Source of the DNA: Epiperipatus broadwayi
Taxonomy: Eukaryota; Onychophora; Udeonychophora; Euonychophora; Peripatidae
Assembly: GCA_028023455.1 (NCBI GenBank)
Contig: JAQFVV010000276.1
Coordinates: 186,001-250,000 of the forward strand
Reading direction: 5' to 3'
Length of the DNA: 64,000 nt
Shown here: positions 36,974 through 54,719 of the stretch, piece by piece
Position numbering within the stretch: the first letter of the stretch is position 1
Layout of the letters: each line of letters opens with the position of its first letter
Program-made: the position numbers and the translations under genes
The notes under the pieces: model-generated
Databases searched by the model: none
Told to the model about the DNA's origin: nothing
The model's input: only the letters and a program-made list of their open reading frames with translations

Positions 36974-38831
36974 TAATATTACTAATTTTATTAATTTATA
37001 ATGTTATTTCAATCTTATTATACAATCCCACCGTTGTAATATATTATTTCTGTATTTAAGAGTATATGCCTTGAGGAAAGATCAAGCATTTTGTCTCCTA
37101 AATGTTAATTAAAAAAATTTTTCAATAAATATTTTGTCATTTTCATGACTGCAATGTTGTGAAAATAGTTTCTCTTATATGTGTAATGAATCCCGGAATG
37201 TTCCCCGAAATTATGTTAGCCACTATGTTTCAGAACCCTAACTCAAAACGTTAATGGCAATGTTATGTAATCTTTTTAATAATTGATTGGCATCTTAATT
37301 CCATACCCACCAAAGATGTGTGTTAAATTATATATATTATTTAGTTAATAAAAGAGCATATGAGAACCCTTAGCGTGAATTTCACTATGTAATTATCTAT
37401 CATTTGGTAGACTGCTTGCTCAGTCACACACACATAAATGTATATAAATAATTTGTCATATTATTAAACTATTTTTTATTGTCTAAACTTATTTGAGTCC
37501 TTTGAATTTCCTTTTCTCTACTTCCACACATACAACAATGTCTATGCCTATTTTAGTTAAGTCATAACTTAATAAATAACTCTCATTGTCTTCTCCACTC
37601 TGCTAGTGGGCCAGATTTTAGAATAAATTTTCATGTGCCATCATTATATGTTGTTCATTAGATGTTTGAACTGGAGCCTAGGAAATGGGTTCGAATTCAG
37701 GTTGGTCCCTGATCTAAATCTCAGGCTTGACTGGGTTTGAAGTACATTTTTGAGTTCCAGCTCATGTTAGATGGATCAACATGTTTTTACCAGTACAATA
37801 TATATTTCGAAGCAATTCAAACTCCCAGCTATCTAAGTATTACTAAATCTCTGTACTGACTCATCAGTTAATCAAGTTACCTTGCACACTAACTCGCTAT
37901 TTCTAAAAAATCTATGACTAGCTTATTCACATCTAAATAATACATCTAGGAAAAAATTAATACTTATTACTTAAAAAATTTATTTCGTAAATTCATAAAA
38001 TAAATACAAAATTTAAATTAAATATCTAGATCATTTATGATCACATTAATTTAAAATACCATTAGCTCACTTTACTGATAAAAATGGTTTGATAAAAATA
38101 CTAAGAAAAAATATGAGACTCAACACAATGTATTTAGTAAGGTACACAATTAGTTTAACATTAAGAACATATCCCAAAAGATACACTCCCAATGGCATAG
38201 GTGTATCACCCCTACCTACTTCTTAAACTATCAATAATATTTCTATAACTCACCTATTACACACAGTAAATTCTAATTAACAATTACAAATATTACATTA
38301 ATTCAATATTTAATACTATTTTATGATATATAATAACAATACATCACTAAACGAAATTCCTAACATATTCCCATCTTAATCTAGCTCTTAAACATAATTA
38401 TCATCTCAGGTTCATTTTATTACTTTAACAATTACACATTAAATAATATAGCTAAATATAGTGGGGTTTTTACATATACCCAACTATACCATAACAACAA
38501 TAACAAACAAAATAAAATATCTCAAGACTCTTATTATAAAACACATTGCCCTATTTTACCCATCAATAAAACACAATTAAAATTGTGGTCTCTTATAAAT
38601 ACAATATTCAATATCTTTATTAAGTTCAAAATATTTTCATGTTATATTATGCTTTAAAGTTTTTATTATTTTTTTATGTGGCATCTTAAGAAATATAAAA
38701 AACTTGATTGTAATTATCATACCAGATAACTAATAAATTGGCATAATACACTTTTTCATGTTTAATATTAACAACTTCCTCAATTACTATTTAATAATCA
38801 TAATACATCTCTTAAAGATCATATGCATTAA

Positions 38832-38890
<59 letters not shown>

Positions 38891-39640
38891 TTCTTATAAT
38901 GCATGTGTGTAGTAATGACGATCAATAATAACTTGGACATAACAAGTAAAAAAAACTCTCAAGACGTAATAAAAATTTAAAACATTAACAAATTTATTTT
39001 AACAAAACATTTTTTTTTAAATTTATAAAATATAATATTGCATAAATCTAGATATTCAAAAATTTAAAAGACAAAATTTATATTAAAAATATAAATTTAC
39101 ACAATAAATAAAAAATATAAATTATTTTTCACTTCAAACTATTTATCACAAAAAGATTGTAAAATATAATACATTACAACGGTAATAATGTTATCATCAT
39201 TTAAATTATAATAATAGTAGTCATCATCACTATTGTTGTTCCAAAAACATATTAATAACTACTAACGTTCAATACATAGAACTATTCCCAGATAGTAGTA
39301 TATATTTTTATACATATTTTTATAAATTGTTTACCTTTATTATCCAGGTAACTTATCAATATTAATCATACGTTAATAAAGAAAAAATATTCGTTCATAA
39401 AAATACATTCTCTATTTTGTAAGTTATATACTACAAATTTCTAAAATAACTCTTATAACTTCATTATGCTTTAATTTACTTTATCCCTCAGAATAATCAG
39501 ATTATTCCAAATAATTTAAAATCAATTACATGTATAATATTTATTTATACCAGTTTGTTTAATGTTAATATCATTTAGATATCACCCTCATTTATGCTTT
39601 CATAATCAGAAGATTCATTTGATACTCTCTTGATCTCTTT
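36971..39640. other. AT-rich non-coding stretch
   Basis: No gene found. A (TA)n run lies at 38839-38884. GGGTTCGAATTCAGG near 37687-37701 matches a pol III B box by itself, without a convincing A box. The remainder looks like unique or decayed AT-rich DNA. Confidence 0.5.
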
Positions 39641-39646
39641 TTTTCT

Positions 39647-43480
<3,834 letters not shown>

Positions 43481-43489
43481 CATATGCAA

Positions 43490-44389
43490 AATAAAAACTC
43501 TATCAAAGCAGAATTCTCACTGCATGTTCTGCAAAAACAGATTTATACCTATCTGCAGAATAACGTAACTTATTATATAATAATTCATGCTCTCTAATCT
43601 TCTTTTTCAATGCACATTTAGTCTCCCCAATGTAATTATATCCACAGTGACATACCACTTTATATATAATATTGATTTGTTGTTTTTATCAATAGAATTT
43701 TTACCATTAATAACCAATCTTTCAGTATTTGCACCCACTTTAAATGCAACATTAAAATCACCAGCTACCAATGATGTAATCTTATTACAAACAATATCTT
43801 TTACATAAGGCAATGCTATCCACCTTTTCTTTTTCATATTATCTTTTCTCCATCTATTTCTAAACCTATATAGTGCACATAATATATTTTTTCTACTATA
43901 TCTCACACCCAATAAATCATTCACATATCTTTCAATATGAATCATTTTATCACTCTGAAACTTGCACAAAATATCATTTCTACAAAGAAATGTTCTAAAA
44001 CCAGTCAATTTATAGGTAAGTGGAACATTTGAATTTGGACGAACAATTCCTCTAATTGATAATGGTTTCAACATCATTTTATTATTAATTTTATTATCAT
44101 CTCCCCATAAAATCAAATCAAGATATTTTATACTCTTCTCACTATCTTCAGAAGTAGTCATCCACATTGACCCAGCAATATCATTTAATTTAATAAACAG
44201 TTTTTGCACTATTATATTTGATCCTACAATAAGCACACCACCCATATACCTAAAATAACTTTTAACATCAATCATAAATATTCTTTTAAAATCATCCCTT
44301 CATAATATGATAACACATAACTACATATAATTGTAGAAACAGGCAAGATAAATTGGGTTTTGGTGATTTTACAATTGGATAATTGAAAT
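43490..44389 (-). pseudogene. PLE family B, minus arm: RT palm end, linker and GIY-YIG
   Basis: Read on the minus strand from 44389: a motif B-like stretch (QFILPVSTIICSYVL) and then the frame 44275-43607 with YFRYMGGVLIVGS, where the RT catalytic pair DD has become GG. KSIKYLDLIL and the linker RGIVRPNSNVPLTYK follow. After a shift, the nuclease reads IIYKVVCHCGYNYIGETKCA and KKKIREHELL, retaining C-x-C and YIG. The DD-to-GG change would abolish polymerisation. Confidence 0.85.
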
Positions 44390-44829
44390 CAAGACAAGAG
44401 AGTGTTAGAAATGATGACATATCACCTTCAGTATTTTTTGATCATAATGTTACATGTATATATGGTTTTGATTTTAATAAAGTTAAGGTTTTCTGTATTG
44501 AAAGAAATAATAATAAACATAAAATTAGAGAAGCTATGTTAATAAAAAATGGAAAGCAGCATTTGATAAATAAACAAGCTGCTAATATAAAAATTAATGA
44601 ATTGTGAGAAAACTGATGTATGATGTAATTGTTTTTGTAGACATTTATAAAGGTTTTTTGTAACTGAATTTGAATATAGTTGATAAGGAGTACTTAAATA
44701 GTCGAAAGTACTCCTATTAAATTATAGTAGATATTTGTTTTTAAAATATTATTTACTGTATTACCTTATTGTATTGTTTTTTGAAGAGTTATATATATTT
44801 GTTTATGATTAGAATACAGACATTGATTA

Positions 44830-44832
<3 letters not shown>
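44389..44832 (+). pseudogene. PLE family B, plus arm: C-terminus and 3' UTR
   Basis: Frame 44383-44607 reads SPSVFFDHNVTCIYGFDFNK and IKEAMLI-like and LINKQAANIKINEL segments, close to the copies at 17.7-18.2 kb. It abuts the minus arm at about 44389. The tail ends GAATACAGACATTGATTACTAA before a TA tract. Confidence 0.8.

Positions 44833-44872
<40 letters not shown>
44833..44872. repeat. (TA)n tract
   Basis: Separates the PLE 3' end from the palindrome that follows, the same order as at 1813-1872. Confidence 0.95.
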
Positions 44873-44876
<4 letters not shown>

Positions 44877-45076
44877 TCATCCCACATGATTAAGAAATCC
44901 AGTACTGCCCTCTGTGAACTAATATATAAATACATTAGAGTTCGTATTTCAAAATAGCCAAGTCAAAATGGTATCCCATTTTGACTTGGCTATTTTGAAA
45001 TACGAATTCTAATGTATTTATATATTAGTTCACAGAGGGCAGTACTGGATTTCTTAATCATGTGGGATGATTTAAT
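44871..45076. repeat. 206-bp near-perfect palindrome
   Basis: Arms of about 103 bp run from ATTAAATCATCCCACATGAT to its reverse complement, centred near 44973. They contain CCAGTACTGCCCTCTGTG, close to CCAGTAACGCCCTCTGTT in the palindrome at 1873-2052. The rest of the two sequences differs. Both follow a PLE 3' end and a TA tract. Confidence 0.88.
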
Positions 45077-45139
45077 TGCTTAATATTTGTATATTTATTT
45101 CAGTATAGCATTATGCACTGGATTATTTTATATATATAT

Positions 45140-47203
45140 TATAACGATCGAAATGAAAGTGAAGATCGAATCTAACCACAAACTACAATATCTGCTCTAC
45201 AGGGTGCCATCTAGGCATTTAAACCTAGAAAAATTTATAGAGTAGGCAGATACATGCTGTTAAGATTCCACTTTATTTAAATATTCAGATCATTAGCCCA
45301 AGTCACTAGCTCAGTGGAGTAGCAGAGATAATAAAATATAAATTTTATATCTTAAATATAAAAGAATAAAAGCCACTGCCAGAAATTAACACATAAAAAT
45401 ATTTATTTACGCACATATAAAATAATATTTAAATTTTGAGAAATAAATTCAACATTTTAGATTTTTCTATTAATCTTTAGTTTTACATTTAAGTAAGTTA
45501 CAACCATGAGTTTAATATTTATTTAGTGAGTCGAGTATGAATAGACTACATAGATCTGCATTTGAAAAGAAAATATTCTTCCCTGATTTAACCTTAGGCA
45601 ACAAATTTCGCAATCAAACCGGCACCAATCTATCTGATACATTTATGTATTCAATGGAGCATGAAAATATGACAACACAAAATACTATACTGTCAGGAAT
45701 GTACATCTGATCAGTAAGTAGAATTAGAGAAGACATTGTCTCTCCACCAACAGGAATGTTACATCTGTTGGTGAGTAGAACAATAAACATAAAACTCCAT
45801 AGGAATGGACTGCGGTCCTCTGCCATCTTACAAACCCATCCATAGGCAAACAGAAGGTTGTGGCATATATATATATATATAATCCTTCCCATAGTGGATC
45901 TCATACTACATCTACAATTACACAAAGATATCCAATCCATTGAACCAATTCAACTATGAAATGAATAACCTAAGATTACCCTCCCTTAATATAACTTTAC
46001 AAAGCTATATAGCCATTCACACCTGACTTAAATTTAACATTTAAATACGTTCGCACAGATTATTTTTATACAATTTGTTTTATAATGTCGAGTATAGATC
46101 GGCTGCACAGATTCCACAATCAAAAACATTCCAAATTAAACACAACTGATCAAAATACAAAGTCAATCGATAACGTCAATTGCTGAGGGAATACAGGAGA
46201 CCCTTTGGTGTTCATCATAAGACACCGCAGTGACATTGTTGACTTATATATTTCAATTGATTATGAAAACCACAACATAATCAACCGCTAACGAATCTAT
46301 GCAACGTCTATACCCAACTTAAATGTAATGCATTTAATAATTTCTACAATAAATATTACTACAAATAAAAATAATAAAATGGAAATGATTTTAGCAAAAC
46401 TTAACTATATAAATTTAAACAATCAATTATTAATTTGAAAATCAAATAAAAGTTCATTTTAAAATTTAAATTAGTTGAATCTTAAAAAAAAAAAAACAAT
46501 GACGAAAGTTCTTAATTACTTTTTTTTGTTGTTGTTAATTTGTAAAGTTCATAGCTCACGATAGAAGAGTCCAGGTTTCTGCTTTTAATTCCCGTGACAC
46601 CTCCATTGGAAGATAATGTTCTGGAGATGGCAATAGCTGGTTCAAGGTATCACAGTCTTTTCATTTTTTTTATAGAGAGGGTGGTATGTGCATCCTACCA
46701 CATCTCTCAAATACAAAATGCTGGAACTGTCAGAAAAAACTGTATTTCCCTTTTTATATTATCCACACGGATTCAATCAACAAAACGTCACTAATCCATC
46801 ACTTTCATTAGGGTTCGAGCCAAGGCTTAGTGCTTCCATTGGTCAAGCTAATTTCTCTTTATTTTCTTATCTATCTTTCATCAGATCATTTTAATTATAC
46901 AAGAGCCCAAGGCTAGCTTGGTTTTCAAACAATTTATAAACAATCATTTCCATTTACAGATTACAAGAATTAATTAATATCTGTTTTTATTTTTAAATCT
47001 TGTACTTTTTTTTTATAAAAAAGTATGTTCAAATACTTATTTATTTGTTTTTTAAAAAAAATATTTTTAAAGTTTGGCATCTGTGCGAATGTATATACGT
47101 TTAACAAACATTTTAATTTTAGCGTTTAGTTTTTTACTTTTATTTGCGAACTTTTAAGTTTTTATTTTAAATTAATGTAACGACATATTTATATATTGTT
47201 ACA
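45140..47203 (-). mobile_element. solo LTR, family S (~2.1 kb), minus copy
   Basis: Starts (minus strand) TGTAACAATATATAAATATG at 47203 and ends ...CGATCGTTATA at 45140. It matches the plus copies at 50515-52614 and 62808 onward. Termini TGTAACGAT and its complement fit Ty3/gypsy-type LTR ends. A TATA box lies at 46758-46748 and a leader hairpin near 46665-46710. There is no internal region or partner LTR. TA runs lie at both ends. Confidence 0.75.
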
Positions 47204-50200
47204 ATATATATATATATATATAATTTTAATAGTCTACCCATAATCTTATTCTAAGATTTGAGTATGTACAAGTTATTACCCCAAGCTTCGAGTAGGTATA
47301 TTTATGAGCATGGGCTCAATCCCATCTCAAGCACCAATCTTATCCATTAATAAGAATTATACCTCTCAAAAACAAAAAAAGGGCTCCAGTAGACACTCTT
47401 TGGATATCTTATCCAGACTAACTCAAGGTCTGGAGAACAATGTCCATTAGGAGAACAAAGCTAAGATGACCTTATGAAGAGACATCATATATTTAAATAG
47501 TCAAAATAAGAGTCATAGATCACATGACCCTATACTCTTAAGCTTGTAAGTTATAAACAATGAGGATTGCCAATTCTTCAACAAGCTTTGTGATAAATGC
47601 TTAGTTAGAGAAAGCATTTAAAATATCTGTCAGGACCCCCCCCCCAACTCTGACCATGGTTTCATGCTCTGGTACTCCTCAGAAAGCATGCTAGGGTAAA
47701 TTCTGACACTAGATCTAAAAACACTACTCCAAAGCCAAGCATTTAACTAAAAGTTATCTATTGAGTGGAAAATCTGAAATTTACAGACACCTATATGTTT
47801 TCAAACCCAGCTATCCAACTCAAATAGCTATATGGGGTTGAGAGATCTTCAGACATACCATATATTAGTAGTCATAGCAATATAACATTGCATAAGACTT
47901 AAGGCAGAGACTTTAAATAGTCAAAATAAGTCATAGATCATCACATGATTCTATACTCTTAAGCTTGTAAGTTATAAACAATGAGGATTGCCAATGCCTC
48001 AACAAACTCTATCTGCCTACAAATCCTATTACGATAGCCCAGAAGTTATCAGAATCCCAGAATGCAAATAATACACAAGTTATAGTTAAATTATAAGATT
48101 TATTAATACACATATCTCAATATCTTAATCATACAACTCATTTATTCTGATACACATATATGTATAAGATTAATATACATATTAACGAAAGAGTGCAATT
48201 GCACGTCAGAGCTATATTTATTAAATGATTTAAGAAAATTTTAATTACTTTCTTTAAATTGGAATAAAGCACATGTTTCTTAATCTATTACTAAATGTTC
48301 ATTTAATATATATTGAGAAAGGGTCATGGTTATCTCTGTTGAGAGTGAATGTTCACATGGTCAAGGCTAATGATCTGTAAGCTTACAGTCTTGAAAGGGT
48401 GTTGGTTTTAGTGAGAGTTGTTTATCTGAAGGATGATGACAGGCTCAGAAATATTCTACACAAAATAATCGATCCTAGAGGTTAAGTAGATGATTTTTAA
48501 CTTGATTTAGAGACATTCTAGATATTTGGAGTTCCATGGTCATTGCACTTGATTGAATAAATGGCAAATCTCCATAGATAAAGTTCAGGTGGGTCCCACA
48601 ATAGCTGTCCGCTGAGCCAGTCTAACGAATCCACATGATTATATTTACCCCTGCAGTTCAATGGAGTACATTACAAATAAATTTTATTTAATTAATAATC
48701 ACTTTAATCAGTTTACTTTCCCACTCCTTTCTTTTCCACCGTCTGTTTTTGAATCACCAGTAAATCACCGAAAAAAATATATTTATTTTCTTTAACGCTC
48801 TTTCACCTCATCTTCCTTTTATCTATTCATACACTATGACCAGATCTCAGGAATGCTTTTAGCTTCCATTGTTCTAAAATACTAACTTGACCAGTTCTTA
48901 GAAAATTCCTGTGGACAGAGTCATTAATTGAAACTGCCACAGCACAACTTTCAATTCTATCTATTACTCTCCAGCCTTAAATGTTTAATGGGTTTTGATT
49001 AAGAAACATGCGCTACTACTGACATTATTTAAATCTATAGCTTTCTAATTAATAAACAACAATATATATATATACATTCATGTTTTTAACTGATTAACGT
49101 ATTCCATTCGTTCTATTTTGTAACAGGGTTTGAATGACTATTTATAAATTTTCTGGCATCTATCTATATAATTTGTAACAACAATCACAATTAACACTCT
49201 TTGTAATTATTTTTACCCTTTACTTACTTTAGCACCCGTATTCAAACCCAGCTACTGTTACAATATATATATATATGTGTGTGTGTGTTTGTGTGTGTGC
49301 GTGTATATTCTAAAGATTTATAATAATATATCTGTCCAACTTAATAATTACTACACACTGGGCACAGGCCAAGTTAGATATAATTGAAAAGTATGAAGGA
49401 GTTCACATGTCTTTGCTTTGAAGTGAATCCATATGTGTAAGTTATGGTTATGATATATTTTTCATCCACATCAATTTATTCAAAATACATAATTATTTTA
49501 TTTATTAATTTTTGTGAAACTAATAGAAAACATGCATTAGCTAAATTATGAGTTATTCATCTACAAAATATTGAGTTATTTATCAATGCTTTTATTTATT
49601 GTTATTATTTAATGTTTTTATATTATATTAATTATATGCATATAAACAAATTTCTTAATTTTTTTTTCAATGGTTTTCATTTCAATTTAACTATTTATTC
49701 GTATTTTTCAGACGCTTATTTCTAAGGTTACAGCCTTAGTAAATTATTACTTAATATAATAATGGGTGTTTAATAAAATTTATAATTACAACTTTAAATT
49801 ATCGTAACAGATTTCTTACTATAAGATCTTTTCATTGACTCGTAGTAAATCGTAAGATTTCGCGAGTATTAATGTATTATAAGAATTGTGGACTTAATTA
49901 GTGAAGTATTGAATAGCTTCACACTCTTAGATCAAAACACTTCAGCTTCACCTATTTATATATAAAAGTAGGTTGAAGTAAAGAAGGATTCTCTCTTTTC
50001 TTCATAGCGTAAGCTTGTGTTTTTAAGACCTATAGAGGTCCCTACCTTCGTATTTTTCAGACGCTTATTTCTAAGGTTACAGCCTTAGTAAATTATTACT
50101 AATTACATATCTTAACTTATAGTATATAAGACATAAATAATAATTATTAAGGCCATAGTATTTTGCAACACCTTATAGATGTTAATTCTGCTAAAGTATT

Positions 50201-50514
50201 AATTCAGATCCCATCTTAGAATTTATATTTTCGATGTATTGGTCTTTATGTGTTTATGTTCAACAGAAATAAAGTAGAGGACATATTAGTTAGATATCCT
50301 GTCTTATATAAAACTCAAGAATTAAAAATGTACATAAGTCTGGACAAAAAAATACATGGTTTCTAATTTCTCTTTCTCAAAATCTATATTTATGTGTTGT
50401 GTTATAGATTTACGATTCACTGTGCTCCAGAAAATCTACTCGTTTTCATGTTATAAGTTAGCTATATAAAATCTTGTCCAACTTATACAGATTTGATTTC
50501 ATATATATATATAT
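47204..50514. other. unclassified repeat-rich stretch between two solo LTRs
   Basis: No gene. 47492-47574 and 47912-47995 are direct copies (TTTAAATAGTCAAAATAAG... to GAGGATTGCCAAT), 420 bp apart. The sequence is bounded by a TA run at 47204-47222 and by TGTTACAATATATA near 49256. It may hold another LTR, but both ends cannot be fixed. Confidence 0.45.
49698..50100 (+). repeat. 54-bp identical direct repeats flanking a TATA-bearing unit
   Basis: 49698-49751 and 50047-50100 are identical (TTCGTATTTTTCAGACGCTT...AAATTATTACT), 349 bp apart. Between them lies TATATAAAAGTAGG (TATA box 49961-49968). It may be a tandemly duplicated piece of an LTR. Confidence 0.8.
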
Positions 50515-52614
50515 TGTAACGATACATAAATATGTCGTTACATTAATTTAAAATAAAAACTTAAAAGTTCGCAAATAAGAGTAAAAAACTAAACGCTAAA
50601 ATTAAAAATGTTTGTTATACGTATATACATTCGCACAGATGCTAAACTTTAAAAATATTTTTTTCATAAACAAAAAAAAAAAAAGTATCTGAACGTATTT
50701 TTTTTAATAAAAAAAATACCAGATTGAAATATAAAAATATTTTAATAAAAAAATAACGTAAGTTAAAGTAAAAACAGGTATTAATTAATTCCTGTAATCT
50801 GTAAATGGAAATGATTGTTTATTAATTATCTAAAAGCTGTGTAATTAAAAAGTCAGATGAAAAGTTAGATAAGAGAAGAAAGAAATTTTAGCTTGACCAA
50901 TGGAAGCACTAAGCCTTGGCTCGGACCCTAATGAAAGTGATAGACTAGTGACGTTTTGTTCATTGAATCCATGTGGATAATATAAAAAGGGAAATACAGT
51001 TTTTTCAGACAGTTCCAGCGTTGTGTGTTTGAGAGATGTGGTATGACGCACATACCACACTCTCTATAAAAAAAAAAAATGAAAAGACTGTGATACCTTG
51101 AACCAGCTATTGCCATCTCCAGAACATTACCTTCCAATGGAGGCGTCGCGGGAATTGAAAGCAGAGGCCTGGACTCTTCTACCATAAGCTATATAAAATG
51201 AACAATTGTTAAAATCAATTAAGAACTTTCATCAAGTTTTACAAATTGATAAACAAGCCAACTGAAATGTTAAAACGGACTCTTATCTGACTTTTGTAAG
51301 TTTTTAAATCAAATTAATAATGTTTAATTTTATATGTTTTCCGATTGATAAACATCATTTCCATTTTTTTTTTCTTATTGTAAAGATTATTTAACTGTAT
51401 GAAATTTAAGTTGTTTATAGACGCTTGCATGGATTCGTTTGCAGTTAATTATATTTTGGTTTTCATATTTGATCAAAATATATAGACATTCGATAAATAA
51501 TGATATCTTACGGTGAGTATCTAAAATGTATTTATTCGGATGTCTTTTAAGTTATTGGTGACAATGCAAGTATCTTATGGTGAATACTATTGGGTTACTT
51601 ATAAGTTTCCCTCTGCGATTGTCGGTATCAATAATTTTGTATTTTGATCGTTTATGTTTATTTTGAAATGTTTTTGACCGTGGAATCTATGTAATCGATC
51701 TATACCCAACATTTTTAAACAAATCTGTGCGAACATATTTAAATGTTAAAATTAAGTCATGCATGAATGGCTATATAGTTTTGTAAAGTTGTATTAAGGG
51801 AGGGTAATCTTGGGTTATTCATTTCATAGTTGAATTGGTTCAATGGATTGGATATATTTGTGTAATTAGTAGATTTAGTATGAGGTCCGCTATGGGCAGG
51901 ATTATAGATATACGCCACACACCCTCTGTTTGCCTATGGATGGGTTTGTAAGTCGGCAGAAGACCACAGTCCATTCCTATGGAGTTGTTTGTTTATTGTT
52001 CTACTTGCCAACAGATGTCACATTCCTGTTGGTGGAGAGTCAATGTCTTCTCTATTTCTACTTATTGTTCAGATGTACATTCCTGACAATATAGTATTTT
52101 GTGTTGTCGTATCATGCTACATAGAATACATGAATGTATCAGATGGATTGGCGCCAATTTGGTTGCGAAATTTGTTGCCTAAGGTTAAATCAGGGAAGAA
52201 TATTTTCTTTTCAAATGCAGATCTATGTAGTCTATTCATACTTGACTATCTAAATAATAATTAAACTCATTGAAACTTAGTTAAATGTAAAATTAAAAGT
52301 TAATATAAAAATCTAAAATGTTAAACTTATTCCTCAAAATTTAAATATTATTTTATATGTGCGTAAATAAATAGTTTTATGTGTTAATTTCTGGCAGTGG
52401 CTTTTACTCTTTGATATTTAAGATATAAATTAAGATATAGATTTTTATCTCTGCGTCTCCACTGAGCTAGTGACTTGGGCTAACGATCGGAATATTTAAA
52501 TAAAGTGGAATCTTAACAGCGCGTATCTGCCTACTTTATAAATTTTTCTAGGCTCAAATGCCTAGATGGCGCCCTGTAGTGCAGTTTATGTTAAGTACCA
52601 TTCCGATTGGTACA
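50515..52614 (+). mobile_element. solo LTR, family S, plus copy
   Basis: 2100 bp from TGTAACGATACATAAA to CCGATTGGTACA, with TA runs immediately outside both ends. It aligns over its whole length with the reverse complement of 45140-47203. The plus frame 51989-52264 and minus frames at 50845-51185 lie inside it and have no protein-like features shared between copies. Confidence 0.78.
50981..51065 (+). promoter_or_regulatory. LTR promoter and conserved leader hairpin
   Basis: TATAAAAAGG at 50981-50990. About 50 bp downstream, 51032-51065 folds as AGAGA-GTGGTATG / CATACCAC-TCTCT around an ACGCA loop. Both are kept in the other two family S copies. Confidence 0.6.
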
Positions 52615-54680
52615 ATATATATATATATATAAGAAAAATGAAACTATACCAATACATATAGGTTTTATTTTTAGACCAGAAAGCTTGGGTGATTATATAA
52701 CTTTTCATCAGTTTATTATAATAAATATGTATGTCTTAAAAATAATGATTAAACTTTTCTGGTCCATAAAGTAATATTTATGTAAAGTGGAATTGGTTTA
52801 AAATTAAAATAGTTTATGAGGTTTTCATGCAAACAAAATATTTAAGTGAAGTGCATTATCATGTGCAAAATATTTTTTTAAAAATATATTTTACAAGTTC
52901 GGCATCCTATGAATAAGCAAAATATAAATTCCATTATGATAATGAAAGCATTGTAAATATATTTTTGCTTACAATCATTCTTATAAAATTGATTAGTGTC
53001 CTATTCAAAAGCAATGTGTATTCCAACTCTATATGAGTGATTCATATGTTGAACAAAATTTAAATGTCAGCTTCAGAAACAATTCAAATTAAGGTATTAT
53101 TAAGTATAATGACTCAGATGTTGGGATAAAAAAAAGTCACATATACACTTTATTCTTCAGCGCAGAAGTCATTATTTTCTTTAATTAATATTTATATATA
53201 TAGTCATAATTGTTGATTAATCATTATATTGTTTATATTTATATTATATCAAAAATCTAATGAATTTTTAGCAGTGGAAACAGAAAAAGATATGTTTCAG
53301 TTATATAAAGTGATATAAGATTATTCGTTTTATGGATAGAAGACGTTTAAAAGTAGATATTATATTATCAAAATCATAAAGAAGTTTATTTTGAAATAGA
53401 AATCTAGATATTACTAACATATTCATTTTTCAGAAATTTTATAATAATAAAAATTCTAATTAATTCACATTTTGCCAATAATAAAGTAGTAGCTAAATAC
53501 GATTTGTAATTTGTCTTTTGAAATTAGGAAGATTGAATCCTTAATAGTAAAGATGATAAAATAATTTTTAATTAATTTTAATCAGTGTTTAATTTATATT
53601 TAGATTTTTGCGATAAAAATAGCAAAACCAATGGATATAAATATTCTGTATATTTTCCATTTTAGCTCAATAAATGGGTAGAAAAAATTCACCGGCATTT
53701 TATTCTAGAAGCAGTAAGGTAATATTATATCTGGTGTGCTATTTTAATTATTTTTACAGTCAGTTGGCTATTTTTTTATAGTAGTATTTTAATACTATTA
53801 ACTTTTTACCATGATTATATAATAAGTGTTCGCTTGCGTAAACTAAATATGTAGAAACCTTCAGATACTTTATTTTTCTTTCTGTTTACTTATTTATATT
53901 ATTATCCGTTAAATACATTTTAATCTTCAGAAAATTAATTTTAATGCAAATGATAATTGTTGTATATACAAGCTCTTCCTTTTAAAAATTAAATTTATGA
54001 GTTATTATTTATAGTTATCTATAAAATTATTTTTATCTTAAAAAATTAAAAATATATAGTTGTAAGTTACATTACAAATGTATGTTAAATACTTGTAGGA
54101 AGATTCATTAAAATTTTAAAAGTGACTGGTAATTAAGATAAGCATATTTATGTGTTTTTATAAATATATTTTTTTAATTTTTAATAAGCATATTCATTTA
54201 AAATCTTTGAAAAAAAAATTTTTTTTCGGAAAATAATTGTATGTTTTTAATTTTTATTCGTATGTGAATATTGATATTCTCCTTTTTTATATTTATATAG
54301 ACAAGCCTATTTAAAAATATTCATTCACTGATAAAATCTATACTATGAGATTATAGTTCAATCTCAAAGAATATGTTAGGATAATTCCATTCACGCTTTG
54401 GATTTCATTATTTGCATAATCAATTAGTAATTTAAAAGTATCATTAGCTATTCCTGTTGCCAAAATATAAAAAGAAAAAATTAAAAATGGAGCTTGTTTA
54501 GAATTATATATTTATATATTGATTATTTAAATAGATTAAATTCTGTGTTGTCTAAGTGTCTTTATTTAGAATTCAGCTTAATGCAAATGCCATTAGAAAT
54601 AGAAAGTTAAAATTTATTTGATTCTGATGAAAGAAAATGCATATTTGAATTGATTTTTCAATAGTAAAAATGTTTGAATA
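52615..54680. other. AT-rich stretch, no gene seen
   Basis: Starts with a TA run next to the solo LTR. On the minus strand CTGATGAAAAG lies near 52702-52712 but with no matching GAAAC partner in place. No protein-like frames. Confidence 0.5.
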
Positions 54681-54719
54681 ATTGACATTTTTTAATTTGG
54701 TTCATATCTTTTTATTTAT

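Noticed and set aside
37687-37701. tRNA gene suggested by GGGTTCGAATTCAGG
   Set aside because: It is only a B-box-like word; no A box, acceptor stem or anticodon arm could be placed around it.
52600-52720. Hammerhead suggested by CTGATGA on the minus strand
   Set aside because: No stem II followed by GAAAC lies at the right distance; the only GAAAC-like word is on the other strand.
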